A stretch of DNA of 64,000 bases from Caldilineaceae bacterium (GTDB lineage: Bacteria > Chloroflexota > Anaerolineae > Caldilineales > Caldilineaceae). The notes beneath the pieces were generated by a model. The model did not search any database. It had not been told where the DNA came from and worked only from the letters and a program-made list of their open reading frames with translations. The stretch's first letter is position 1, and the number at the start of each line of letters is the position of its first letter. This document shows, piece by piece, positions 26,706-35,412 of this stretch. The stretch is taken from positions 62,001 to 126,000 of the forward strand of contig JAJEBF010000061.1 of NCBI GenBank assembly GCA_022824025.1, in the 5' to 3' direction. The position numbers were made by a program, and so were the translations under genes.

Positions 26706-27623
26706 TTACGGCAGTACCGACTTTGGCATCTTGCAGATCATCGTGTATGCCGGATCATAGATGTTGCCAAGATCGTACTCCACTGTCTGCCCCATCAGGA
26801 TGTGCGCCCCTACCGGGTCAATCCCCAGATCCGTTTCCAGCCAGCGGATCATCTCAGTAGTGGCATGCTGCGTGGCCTGATCCAGCGGGCGGGCATTGCC
26901 CGCAGTAAAGATGTACCCCTCGTTCTCTCCCCTCGGCCAAAAGATACGCCGCCCTTTCTGCACATCCACCGTGAAGCCCACGTCAAATGAGATCTCCACG
27001 CCGGTCCCCACGATCTCGCCATCCCCCTGCACTGCGTGCCCGTCGCCTATGTGAAAGAGCGCCCCGGGTACAAAGACAGGAAGATAGACTGTCACCCCTT
27101 CCACAAAACCTCGATAGTCCATGTTGCCGCCGTGAGGCCCGGATGTGGCCGTTGAAATCGCTTCTCCCCGGTCCGGCGCAACCCCAAAGCAGCCCGGCAT
27201 CGGCGCCAGCGGCAAAGTCAGCGCCCCCAGGCTCGTCTGTGGCTCCACCAAGGTCACTGTGCCCGCCTCGTTGTCCACCCGCCAGTTGGCCAGCTCCTGA
27301 CCCTCTGCCGGCCAAGGCATATTGGGCACCTGCTCCGGGTCGACGACATTGGGGGCCACCATCGTACGCGTCCATCCGTATGGGCGGTTGCAGAGCAGCT
27401 TATCCAAATGCACCACCAGCGTGTCCCCCGGTTCCGCCCCGTCCACATAGAACGGCCCCGTCATCGGGTTGCCCGGCGGCGTTACCTCCTGCCCGCTGCT
27501 GTCCTGTCCTCTGGCATCGACGGTCGTTGTCTCAACACTGTCTCCGGGCTGCACATGCAACACCGGCGCGTGCGACCCGATCGTCCCAAAATAATGGTCC
27601 GGCTGGAAATGATGAGTAGCCAT
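26706..27623 (-). CDS. Acetamidase/formamidase family protein
   Basis: From the ATG at 27623 the protein is 305 residues (AAAGGAAAGG supports this start; an upstream ATG at 27731 has no such site). Family landmarks: HFQPDHYFGTIGSHAPVLHV, the PMTGPFYVDGAEPGDTLVVH core, GGNMDYRGFVEGVTVYLPV, GALFHIGDGHAVQGDGEI. These are FmdA/AmdA-type zinc hydrolases that cleave formamide or acetamide to ammonia and the acid. No amide transporter (FmdD type) is adjacent. Confidence 0.92.
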   Translation of the reverse strand: MATHHFQPDHYFGTIGSHAPVLHVQPGDSVETTTVDARGQDSSGQEVTPPGNPMTGPFYVDGAEPGDTLVVHLDKLLCNRPYGWTRTMVAPNVVDPEQVPNMPWPAEGQELANWRVDNEAGTVTLVEPQTSLGALTLPLAPMPGCFGVAPDRGEAISTATSGPHGGNMDYRGFVEGVTVYLPVFVPGALFHIGDGHAVQGDGEIVGTGVEISFDVGFTVDVQKGRRIFWPRGENEGYIFTAGNARPLDQATQHATTEMIRWLETDLGIDPVGAHILMGQTVEYDLGNIYDPAYTMICKMPKSVLP

Positions 27624-27825
27624 GCACCTTTCCTTTCGCGGCTGTCTCTTAAGACGGCTGTGATTTTTATGTTCTAGGGATTGATCTACAGTGAGTGCCC
27701 TGCGGGGATTCAGCCCGCCCGTCGGGCGCATTCAGCCGCCTTGCATCGGGAGGCGCCCGCGCCATGCCTCTGCCCAAGCCTGCGCCGCGACGGCCCTGAA
27801 AACTGCCGCGGCGCCCGTGCAGCGC

Positions 27826-28491
27826 TCAATTGGCGAACAACTGCCCGGTCGGGCCAAGGGTCATCGCCGGCAGCGCCTCTTGACTGCTGATCATATGATC
27901 CAGCAGCTGAAGTTCGCGCCCCAGGTAGTAGTTGCCCAGTTCCAAAAGCCGCGGCACACCCGGCGTTGCCAGCATGCGGTGCTTGTCTTCCGGCCTCACC
28001 TGCAAAGTGATAGCGGTTAGAAAGGCCAGGCTCGTCGCGTCCTCCGGCAGACGATCCAGTTTCAACTGGATGCCCGTCGCCTTCGTCAACAGCTCGACAT
28101 ATCGTGTAATCTTGGGACGTACCTTGTGCGCACGGTCGACCGCCTGCTTTGTATCCCCATCAGTAACCGGAAAATGCCGCACTCGCCCGCTCAGATAAGG
28201 CAGGTCGCGGTTCAACTCTTCAATCCGAAATCGACGCGTGCCCACTACCTGGATATTCATCCTGCCATCCTGCTGGCGGTCCACTTTCACGATGCGGGCC
28301 GCCGTCCCTACCCTGTGCGGCGCCGCTTCGCCCCCTACCTCCCGGCCTTCTTTAATCAACACAACTCCGAAGGCCAGGTCCTCATCCAGACAGCGGTTTA
28401 TCATCTCCCGATAACGGGGTTCAAAGATATGCAGAGGTAACGCCATACCCGGGAACAACACAACGTTGAGAGGGAAGAGCGGCATTTCCAT
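27826..28491 (-). CDS. LON substrate-binding domain protein
   Basis: From the ATG at 28491 (GGAG 8 bases upstream) the protein has 221 residues and starts MEMPLFPLNVVLFPGMALPL, the family start. The rest, HIFEPRYREMINRCLDEDLAFGVV in sequence, then RIVKVDRQQDGRMNIQVVG and RFRIEEL, is the PUA-like N-terminal domain of Lon without the AAA and protease parts. Standalone LON domains are common and unassigned; a protein-binding role is inferred. An in-frame ATG at 28554 abuts the truD stop but would add 21 residues unlike the family. Cotranscribed with truD. Confidence 0.88.
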   Translation of the reverse strand: MEMPLFPLNVVLFPGMALPLHIFEPRYREMINRCLDEDLAFGVVLIKEGREVGGEAAPHRVGTAARIVKVDRQQDGRMNIQVVGTRRFRIEELNRDLPYLSGRVRHFPVTDGDTKQAVDRAHKVRPKITRYVELLTKATGIQLKLDRLPEDATSLAFLTAITLQVRPEDKHRMLATPGVPRLLELGNYYLGRELQLLDHMISSQEALPAMTLGPTGQLFAN

Positions 28492-28554
28492 GGTGGCACT
28501 CCGTTGCCTAGGGGAGAATCCGTAATCGCTTTCGGGTCTTCTGTCAAGCGTCAT

Positions 28555-29664
28555 TCAATTCTTGCCGTCTACCTCTGACTCGCCTCTATCAACTGCCGCT
28601 TGTGCCAACAAATCATCAGAAACTTTCATGAATTCGCGCAGCACAGTTGTGGCAAATGCCCCTTTCGGTAACGAAAACTCCACAACGATTCCATTTTCGT
28701 TCTGGGTAACCGACAGATCATCCAGCAATACCCGACCCAGCCGCCGTGTGCCCTTCATTTTTGCCCTGGCAAACGCGGCCGCGTCGAGGCCGCTCCCTTC
28801 CAGGACCTCCTGCTCCAACTCTCCCGCCTCTGCCTCCGCATCCCACATCTTCGGGCCATAGATGGGCGCAGTGAAACTGATCTCCTTCTCGTCGTAACGG
28901 CTCTGCTCCTTCGCCCCATCAGAGACGATGAACAGTCCCCCGGTGTCGTGCTTCTTGGCAATGTCCCCTGTTAGCATTCTGCTGAAACGACCCTGCTCCT
29001 GCCGCAATGCCAAGTATCGGTTGCACAGATAGCTCTGTACGCTGGCGAGCAAAAGGCTGCGCAACCAGCGGTTCGACATCCGTTTCCCGCCCTGCAGCAA
29101 CTCCCATCCCCGCCGCACATTCGCGCCGTTCTGCCCCAGGCGTTGCGGGCCGTAGAAATTAGGGAGCCCGCAGCCGCGCAACTGGCCCGCAATCGCATCC
29201 GCCCGCGTCTTCGCCTGCCCTGCCTCGACCGAAAGGTCCGTAACCGTTATCGTGAAGCGGTTGCCCAGGAGGTGGCCCTTCTTGAGCTTGTTGCGGTGAA
29301 GCCGCGCCCAATTCACCTCCACCGCCGACTTCTCACTGATGCGCGATGGCGCCTCTCGCACAAACGCCTCGTCTACGTGGCCGACCAGTAAGCTGAACGT
29401 CTGCGTCGTCCGCGCAAACTTGTCCTTCATGCCGGCAAATCCAACGGCGCCGTAGGGCAGGTGGAACGTCTCGGCCAGGCCCCGCGCGACTTCACGAGTG
29501 GTCAGCTTCTCTTTCGTAATGTTGACATAAAGATGCTGACCGGCGCCGCTCGCCTCGTATAGAGGAATCTCCTCGACGATAAAGGCGTCCGGCGCAGCCC
29601 GCAACTGTCCGCCGAGCCCCGGCAGCCCATCTGTACTGTACGGCAGCTTCAAATTCAATTCCAC
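28555..29664 (-). CDS. truD: tRNA pseudouridine(13) synthase TruD
   Basis: 369 residues. The catalytic motif FAGMKDKFARTTQ holds the nucleophile Asp81. Other family blocks are FIVEEIPLY, HLYVNITKEKLTT, LLGNRFTITV, NFYGPQRLGQ and the C-terminal EFSLPKGAFATTVLREF. TruD isomerises U13 of tRNA-Glu and some others. In bacteria the TRUD insertion domain is found around residues 165-300, as here. The downstream LON-domain gene is on the same transcript. Confidence 0.93.
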   Translation of the reverse strand: MELNLKLPYSTDGLPGLGGQLRAAPDAFIVEEIPLYEASGAGQHLYVNITKEKLTTREVARGLAETFHLPYGAVGFAGMKDKFARTTQTFSLLVGHVDEAFVREAPSRISEKSAVEVNWARLHRNKLKKGHLLGNRFTITVTDLSVEAGQAKTRADAIAGQLRGCGLPNFYGPQRLGQNGANVRRGWELLQGGKRMSNRWLRSLLLASVQSYLCNRYLALRQEQGRFSRMLTGDIAKKHDTGGLFIVSDGAKEQSRYDEKEISFTAPIYGPKMWDAEAEAGELEQEVLEGSGLDAAAFARAKMKGTRRLGRVLLDDLSVTQNENGIVVEFSLPKGAFATTVLREFMKVSDDLLAQAAVDRGESEVDGKN

Positions 29665-29767
29665 GTAAATTTCAGGCCTTCCAGCCTGTCCACATCATCT
29701 GGCATCCATTATAGCGGACCGGCGCGCTCTGCTCAGGAAGAAACGTTCCAATGACAAAGGCCCCCGC

Positions 29768-30403
29768 CTACCCGTCAGTGAAATAGAGCAGGCTGTAACA
29801 AAACGGAGTGCCCCGCCGTCCCCCGTAGCGAAATCCCGCCTCCTCCAACCAGTGTCGAACCGTTCGCTGCCTTGCATATCCAGTATGGGGCAACTCCTCG
29901 CTGACCGCCACACGCCCACCCGGCCTGAGAACGCGACGCAACTCCTCCATCGCAAAGAGAGGTTGCGGCATCTCGGATAGGGTCGCGATTGCCACTGCCG
30001 CGTCCACACTGGCGTTCTCCAGCGGCAGTTTGTAAGCGCCGCAATGGTGGAAACTGACGCGCGACGCAAAACCGGCGCTCTCAACCCTGGCGCGGGCCGC
30101 CTCCACCATCGACGCCTGAATATCCACCGCGTGAACACGCCCCCTGCTTCCTACCTGGCGGGCCATTTCCACCGTGAACACACCCGTGCCGCAACCCAAA
30201 TCCAGTACCGTCTCGCCAGGTCCGATCCCGAACGGACCCAGCGTGGCAACTGGATCCCGGTAGCGCATGCGCGCCGGATGATCGAGGAGATTGCGCAACG
30301 GCGCAGGATACGGCCGCGGCCGGTTTCGATGAGCGATCCGCCCACCTATCTGCGCGCCCACGGCGAAGCCCAGGCATCGTATCAGAAGATTTCCCAAACC
30401 CAT
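29768..30403 (-). CDS. UbiE-like class I SAM methyltransferase
   Basis: 211 residues. An N-terminal hydrophobic stretch (LLIRCLGFAVGAQIGGRI) precedes the core: motif I ETVLDLGCGTGVFTVEMA, acidic motif HAVDIQASMVEAA and the post-motif segment LRRVLRPGGRVAVSE. This matches Methyltransf_11/UbiE types that modify small hydrophobic molecules. The adjacent ArsA gene raises the idea of arsenite methylation, but the cysteines of ArsM are missing. Substrate unknown. Confidence 0.8.
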   Translation of the reverse strand: MGLGNLLIRCLGFAVGAQIGGRIAHRNRPRPYPAPLRNLLDHPARMRYRDPVATLGPFGIGPGETVLDLGCGTGVFTVEMARQVGSRGRVHAVDIQASMVEAARARVESAGFASRVSFHHCGAYKLPLENASVDAAVAIATLSEMPQPLFAMEELRRVLRPGGRVAVSEELPHTGYARQRTVRHWLEEAGFRYGGRRGTPFCYSLLYFTDG

Positions 30404-30458
30404 TTGACAAGAGTCCCTGGCTGGCGCGCGGCCGCCACTGCGTGCGCCAGACCGCCGC

Positions 30459-31700
30459 TCACTGGCTTCTGCATGGGAAACGGATGCTCAGCATTCCCCC
30501 GGCAAAGACCGCTCCGCTGGCCTCCCGTTGCGCCAGAACCGTCGGGAGCAGGTATTCACGCTTGAAGTTTCCAATCGAAATGAACAGCTCATCGCCCCGC
30601 TTCGTCAGTCGGATCTTGTCCAGCTCTATGTGCGGTAAAGGCAATTTGAGAACGAAATCGTCGCCCTCCTCCGCAACCTCCTGCGCTCGGCCCACAAACA
30701 TCACGTCACCCGGGTCCCGTTCACCGTACAACTCATCCGCTAACGACTGCAAGGGCGCAATGCCAACCATCTCCTCGCTGCGCCAGCCGCTGTACAGAAG
30801 CGGCAGCGGATAGAAATCCCGCTCGATTTCGGCCAGATACCGGGCCTGCTGCGTCTGAAGCTGGCGCAAATACGGGTCGCTGCTTGGCGCCGAAACCGCT
30901 GCCCCCTGCTGTCCCGTTCCCTCGCCTTCCCCTCTGTCGACGCTTCCCGCCGCGCGCACACCAGGCAGAATTCGGTTGACCACCACCCCATCCACCGGAC
31001 ATCCGTATAACGACAAGTACGTTACAGCCCGGGCTCCCTCCTTGATCACCATTTTCTCCGGATTGACGACAACACGGTAGCTGGTGGTCTTGGGATCGCT
31101 CAAAACCTCCTGCAACGCCTTTACATCATCCACCAGCTTGGGCAGACCAGCCAGCGCGTCCTGCTCCGGCATCAGCCGACCCAACAGGCCCCCGGTCAGA
31201 CGCATCGCCGTATCTCCCCAACCAAAGAAGCGCTCGACATACCACTGAAAGCTCTGCGGCATCGCCAGCAACCGCATCGACTCGCCCGTCGGCGCCGCAT
31301 CTACAATGACCCGGTCAAATTCATCCGTCGTCGCATAGCGGTAAATATGCAGCAGGCTGAAAATCTCTTCCATGCCCGGAAGGATCGCCATCTCCTCCGC
31401 AACCGTCCTGCTCATACCCTGCTTTTGCAGAATCTTGCCCATGTAGTTCTGCAACGCGCCCCAATTCTTTCGAACTTCATCAACAACGTTAATCTCTTGC
31501 GCAAACAGGTTGGACGTCACCTCGGTTGGTTCGCTCTGCAGCGGCCTGTCCAGGCTGTCTGCCAGGCTGTGGGCGATATCTGTGCTGACCACGAGCGTCT
31601 GGGACCCCATCTGCGCGCAGCGCAGCGCCGTCGCCGCCGCTGTCGTGGTCTTGCCAACCCCTCCCTTACCCAAAAAAAGAAGTATGCGCACAGTCTCCAC
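30459..31700 (-). CDS. ArsA/GET3-family ATPase with C-terminal HSP20-like domain
   Basis: 413 residues. The deviant Walker A motif FLGKGGVGKTTTAAA, switch motif STDIAHSLAD and VDAAPTGESMRLL define an ArsA/GET3 single-copy ATPase. After about residue 320 comes an all-beta tail (KLPLPHIELDKIRLTKRGDELFISIGNF spread over several strands) that matches the HSP20-like domain found in many bacterial ArsA homologues. There is no ArsB, ArsR or ArsC nearby, so arsenite export is unlikely; a chaperone or protein-targeting role is the better guess. An insert with Gly/Glu repeats lies near residues 255-275. Confidence 0.87.
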   Translation of the reverse strand: METVRILLFLGKGGVGKTTTAAATALRCAQMGSQTLVVSTDIAHSLADSLDRPLQSEPTEVTSNLFAQEINVVDEVRKNWGALQNYMGKILQKQGMSRTVAEEMAILPGMEEIFSLLHIYRYATTDEFDRVIVDAAPTGESMRLLAMPQSFQWYVERFFGWGDTAMRLTGGLLGRLMPEQDALAGLPKLVDDVKALQEVLSDPKTTSYRVVVNPEKMVIKEGARAVTYLSLYGCPVDGVVVNRILPGVRAAGSVDRGEGEGTGQQGAAVSAPSSDPYLRQLQTQQARYLAEIERDFYPLPLLYSGWRSEEMVGIAPLQSLADELYGERDPGDVMFVGRAQEVAEEGDDFVLKLPLPHIELDKIRLTKRGDELFISIGNFKREYLLPTVLAQREASGAVFAGGMLSIRFPCRSQ

Positions 31701-31750
31701 CCCAATTCAACACGGAAGGCGCAGGGAGTCCAGCTACGCGCCGCGTTCCC

Positions 31751-32461
31751 CTAATTGCCACTCCCTTCCGTTCTCCCGCCGCTCCTGCCCCTTCGCACCA
31801 GCGCCGCCCCTGCCAGCGCCGCCAGCAGCGCGCCCGCCGCCACATAGAGGGCAGCCGCACGGCTCAAACCGAACCAACCCCGAATCCGCCACCAATAGAA
31901 GGGCAGTTGGGCCCAATAGCCCCACCTCAGATGCCAACGATGTCCAATTGACATCACATACTTGCCCATCTGATTGTCCCGACTCCAGACCACAAGATAG
32001 CAACGCCCACCGACCAGAGTGCGGGTGTCGATCGTCGGACCAGGGAAGTACCTGGCACGGGTCAGAACATCCTTTACCGGCTGCAGAAGCTCGGTCGGCG
32101 GCGGCGCGACGATCGCGCTGTAGCCCCGCGGCAGCTCCAATGGCACTTCATGCATGTCCGCGCTGTACGGCAGGCTCCGCGCCACAACCGCAAACGCCGG
32201 CGCCGCCGCAAGGCCCTGAGAAAGGACCGGCACAAACATCTGCGCCCGCAGACGGTCGCCGGCCCTACAGTCAACCCGGTACACATGCGTCTCGCCAAAC
32301 CGCCCGAACGCGCCAAATAGCAGCCTCTTCCGGCTGAAATCAGTGAACGACTCACCGTCCACCAACTGGTTGCCCGGTCGGCTGCCGAATACAGGAACGC
32401 TTCCCGCAAGGTCGACACCTGGCGCCGGACGGTCGTCAGCTTTAGCGCCTGCCTCGGTCAC
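31751..32461 (-). CDS. Uncharacterised protein with C-terminal membrane anchor
   Basis: 236 residues, not recognised. The first 165 residues look like a soluble, strand-rich domain (VYRVDCRAGDRLRAQMFVP, LELPRGYSAIVAPP, CYLVVWSRDNQMGKYVMSIG), compatible with a beta-sandwich. One membrane span follows (AAALYVAAGALLAALAGAALV, about 203-222) and then a basic tail, so the domain should be outside if the N-terminus is exported, although no signal peptide is visible. It precedes the ArsA-like gene by 50 bases on the same strand; a link to tail-anchored protein targeting by ArsA/GET3 is tempting but speculative. Confidence 0.6.
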   Translation of the reverse strand: MTEAGAKADDRPAPGVDLAGSVPVFGSRPGNQLVDGESFTDFSRKRLLFGAFGRFGETHVYRVDCRAGDRLRAQMFVPVLSQGLAAAPAFAVVARSLPYSADMHEVPLELPRGYSAIVAPPPTELLQPVKDVLTRARYFPGPTIDTRTLVGGRCYLVVWSRDNQMGKYVMSIGHRWHLRWGYWAQLPFYWWRIRGWFGLSRAAALYVAAGALLAALAGAALVRRGRSGGRTEGSGN

Positions 32462-32667
32462 AATCCCTCCTGTAAGAGAATACGTTTAGGCATCGCCGCG
32501 CGTTGCAGTTCGGTATCACGGGCAAGAGTCTATCACCCGCGCCCGCGCTACGTCAACCGAAACCCGTCCTGGCCGCGCCCATATCAACCCCGCCAAGCCC
32601 TTTTTGGGTCCTGCCAACAATGGTCAGAATCTTGGAATTCCCAAGAAATTTATGGTACGCTTCAAAC

Positions 32668-33981
32668 ATGAATCTCCGCGTTCTTGTCCAACTTGCCCTC
32701 GTACACGTTGGGATCTCCATAACCGTTGTTCCAGTCACCAGCACACTGAATCGCGTGATGATCGCCGACATGCAGATGCCGGTAACGCTGGTTGCCGTCC
32801 TCGTAGCCTTACCCTACCTGCTCTCTCCTCTTCAGATATTTTTGGGCAACTGGTCGGATCGCCATCCGGCCGCCGACTACCACCGCACTCCCTGGATCCT
32901 CCTCGGCGGATTTCTCGCGGCAACCGGCAGTTACTTCACGGTCCACGTGGCCTATCTGCTAGACCAAAACTTCCTTATGGGTCTTGGGGCCGCAGCCATC
33001 GTCTTTTGCCTGTGGGGAGCTGGGATCAACGCCGCCTCGGTCAGCTATCTCTCGCTCGTGACCGAGCTTGCCGACGAGAATGGCCGCAGTCGAGCCGTAA
33101 GCATTATGTGGACCGCAATGATCGCGTCGACGATCGCGACCAGTCTGGGTCTCTCCCGTATGTTGGCAACGCCTGCCCCCCTTTCGAAGGAAACGCTTCT
33201 CACCGCCTTCGGTGTGATCTGCCTGGTTTCCGTCATATTTGTCCTTGTCGGCAGTTACCGAATCGAGCCGCGCGCATCATCCAGAACTGATCAGCCCGCC
33301 AACAGCGCCGACGACCCAATGCTGGTGTTGCGCTTGCTGGCCGTGAACCCCCAGGCCCGCCGATTCTTTATCTATCTGATGATCGTGCTGATCAGCATCC
33401 ACGCACAGGACGTTCTGCTTGAACCGTTCGGCGCAGAAGCTTTGGGCATGTCGGTCGCAGTCACTTCACGACTGACTTCGATCTGGGGAACGGGCATCTT
33501 CGTCACCCTCCTGGCCGGAATCCTGTTCGTTAGGCGCTATGGAAAAAAGACGGGCGCGAATGCCGGCGCATACGTGACTGCCGCGGCCTTCGCCTCCATT
33601 GTCGTGTCCGGGCTTCTTGGCAATTCAAACCTGTTTGTCGGCTCCGTATTTCTGTTGGGGCTGGGCGGCGGCCTCATGACCGTCAGCAATCTCAGTTTCA
33701 TGCTGGACATGACAGTGCCTCAAGCCGCCGGCCTCTACATTGGCGCATGGAGCGTCGCCAATTTCGCCGGTCAGGCCATCGGCAATATCATCAGCGGCGT
33801 CCTGTGGGATCTCTTCTACTGGTTGACGGGCAACCCGCTCATGGGCTATGCCGCCGTCTTTTCTCTGGAAATCGCCGGCCTGCTTCTGGCGGTCTGGCTC
33901 TTCCGCTCCATAGACGTGGAAAAGTTCCGCCGACAGGCCGAAGTGCGGCTGCCAAACGTTCTCTCTCTCGTCACTGAGTAA
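32668..33981 (+). CDS. PucC/BCD-family MFS transporter
   Basis: From the ATG at 32668 the protein is 437 residues with about twelve membrane spans. The start LVHVGISITVVPVTSTLNRVMIADMQMPVTL (cited in two parts: TSTLNRVMIADMQMP is diagnostic) and WSDRHPAADYHRTPWILLGG match the bacteriochlorophyll delivery (BCD/PucC/LhaA) family of MFS proteins. Those act in pigment-protein assembly in phototrophs. No pigment, reaction-centre or chlorosome gene is in the window. No Shine-Dalgarno is seen; upstream in-frame starts (32503, 32620) add unfolded sequence and are rejected. Confidence 0.82.
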   Translation: MNLRVLVQLALVHVGISITVVPVTSTLNRVMIADMQMPVTLVAVLVALPYLLSPLQIFLGNWSDRHPAADYHRTPWILLGGFLAATGSYFTVHVAYLLDQNFLMGLGAAAIVFCLWGAGINAASVSYLSLVTELADENGRSRAVSIMWTAMIASTIATSLGLSRMLATPAPLSKETLLTAFGVICLVSVIFVLVGSYRIEPRASSRTDQPANSADDPMLVLRLLAVNPQARRFFIYLMIVLISIHAQDVLLEPFGAEALGMSVAVTSRLTSIWGTGIFVTLLAGILFVRRYGKKTGANAGAYVTAAAFASIVVSGLLGNSNLFVGSVFLLGLGGGLMTVSNLSFMLDMTVPQAAGLYIGAWSVANFAGQAIGNIISGVLWDLFYWLTGNPLMGYAAVFSLEIAGLLLAVWLFRSIDVEKFRRQAEVRLPNVLSLVTE

Positions 33982-34070
33982 CTCGCCGCCTGCATCAAAA
34001 CCCCGGCGCGGGCACTGGCCATTCATGTCCCGAGCCTTCCCCAGCTATGCGCTGTGCCGTTCGTCTGTGC

Positions 34071-34076
34071 TATACT
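34071..34076 (+). promoter_or_regulatory. Putative minus-10 element for the 34-36 kb gene cluster
   Basis: TATACT lies six bases before an ATG at 34083, the spacing expected for a leaderless transcript. No good minus-35 is seen. The ATG opens a 42-codon frame that overlaps the start of the next gene. Confidence 0.35.
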
Positions 34077-34192
34077 GAAACCATGGCACTGGCAAACCAG
34101 ACCGATTTGGGTGCCGCCTACAACGGACCTTCCGACATCCGGCATCAGAATATGTGCCCCAGGACTATCTCTCAGCCCTTGAGGACGGTAGC

Positions 34193-34492
34193 ATGGTCAA
34201 AGTCTTACTGAGTTACGATATGCGGGAAGGGCACGAAGAAGACTGTCAGCGGTATGTCGTTCAGACCCTGGCCCCTGGTCTGGCGCAGTTGGGCCTGCGC
34301 ATTACCGATGCCTGGTACACTCTCTGGGGAGAAGCCCCCCAAATCCTTGGCGGAGGCGTCCTTGAAGATAAGGAAGATGCCGCCCGGATTTTGCGCTCTG
34401 ATGAATGGCAGGAACTGATCGCCGGTCTGGAACCGTTCGTAGAAAACTTCAAGGTCCGCGTCGTCGACGCCAACGGCCGCTTCCAATTCTGA
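34193..34492 (+). CDS. Small conserved-looking protein, possible dimeric alpha-beta barrel
   Basis: From the ATG at 34193 it is 99 residues (GAGGACGG about 5 bases upstream). The order KVLLSYDMREGHEEDCQRYV (strand, helix), LGLRITDAWYTLWGEAPQIL (strand, strand) and a final helix-strand pair fits a ferredoxin-like dimeric barrel as in NIPSNAP or antibiotic-biosynthesis monooxygenase folds. No catalytic residue can be named. A GTG at 34154 is an alternative start. It opens a run of three plus-strand genes with gaps of 37 and 10 bases. Confidence 0.6.
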   Translation: MVKVLLSYDMREGHEEDCQRYVVQTLAPGLAQLGLRITDAWYTLWGEAPQILGGGVLEDKEDAARILRSDEWQELIAGLEPFVENFKVRVVDANGRFQF

Positions 34493-34529
34493 ACCGCCAG
34501 CGATCCCGACGCGTCTCTTCGCAATTCCT

Positions 34530-35402
34530 ATGGCTTTTGCCCCGTCGCTCAAAAACTCCGTCGCCGCCACACACCGGCAGAACGCATCACAACCTTCCGC
34601 ACAACTGCTCCACAATGCCGCTTCTGCCGTGGGCAGACCATTGGCGCTTGTCGTCTTCCTTGAAAATGTCGGCCACATCCACGGTGTCAATCTGCCCCGC
34701 TGGGCCATGGCGGCAATCGACTGGCTGACTGAAGAGTACGCCAAATGCCAGCTCCGCCTGCTCGGCGCCTACCGCCGCTACAACCGCATCCTGATCCTTG
34801 AAGATGACGATGCCACCGCCGCCAATCTGACCAGCGCCCTGATCGAGCTCAGCGTCAACCATTCCGTCGATCAGCTTCTGCTCGTGCATGGTCAGATTCG
34901 CTGCCTGATCGGGTACAAGGGGCAGGAGCTTGTCGACGCAGCCGCGTTCGACCAACTGCTCGCCCGCTATGCGGCGGACAGCTCCCTGCTCGACCTGCGC
35001 ATCGTGTACGGGGTCAACTGCTACGGCGCCAGCCTGGCTCCCACATGGCTGGCCCTGGGCGCGCAGGCGGTCAACGGCGCGCAAGCCGTCAACTGGCTTC
35101 CAGAGCCAAGCCTCAGCCTCTTTCTGTCCAAGTGGTTGAATGGCGCCCCCTTTAGCGAAGCTGTCGTTTCCAGCGCCAGCCGCGCTCGCGCGATCGGTAA
35201 AATCCTTTGGCCCGATCAGGTCGACGGCAGTGAACACCCACACATGGCCGGAAGCCGCCAGATCGTCTACGGCCGGCGGGACGTGACAATCGCCTCGCCA
35301 ACGGGCAGAATTCGAACCGCCCAATTGACAACAGCCCACAAGGTCGAAGCCGCCGAACATCCCCGACACGCGGCAAACGGCCATACCCTTACTGCAGACT
35401 AA
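34530..35402 (+). CDS. Unrecognised protein with caspase-fold-like (clan CD/CHAT) features
   Basis: 290 residues, not assigned to a family with certainty. The central region has the strand-helix order of clan CD peptidases: RILILEDDDATAANLTSALI, then a hydrophobic strand ending in a His-Gly (VDQLLLVHG, His120) and later a strand ending in Cys (LRIVYGVNCYGA, Cys164), then LGAQAVNG. In caspases, CHAT and C13 enzymes this His-Gly/Cys pair is the catalytic dyad. The last 60 residues are low-complexity. No signal peptide. It lies between a small protein and an HD hydrolase in one transcription unit. No clear ribosome site precedes the ATG, so the start is uncertain. Confidence 0.5.
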   Translation: MAFAPSLKNSVAATHRQNASQPSAQLLHNAASAVGRPLALVVFLENVGHIHGVNLPRWAMAAIDWLTEEYAKCQLRLLGAYRRYNRILILEDDDATAANLTSALIELSVNHSVDQLLLVHGQIRCLIGYKGQELVDAAAFDQLLARYAADSSLLDLRIVYGVNCYGASLAPTWLALGAQAVNGAQAVNWLPEPSLSLFLSKWLNGAPFSEAVVSSASRARAIGKILWPDQVDGSEHPHMAGSRQIVYGRRDVTIASPTGRIRTAQLTTAHKVEAAEHPRHAANGHTLTAD

Positions 35403-35412
35403 AGGAGCCGCT

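Noticed and set aside
29768..31700. Arsenic resistance operon (methyltransferase plus ArsA)
   Set aside because: The methyltransferase lacks the ArsM cysteines and no arsR, arsB or arsC is present.
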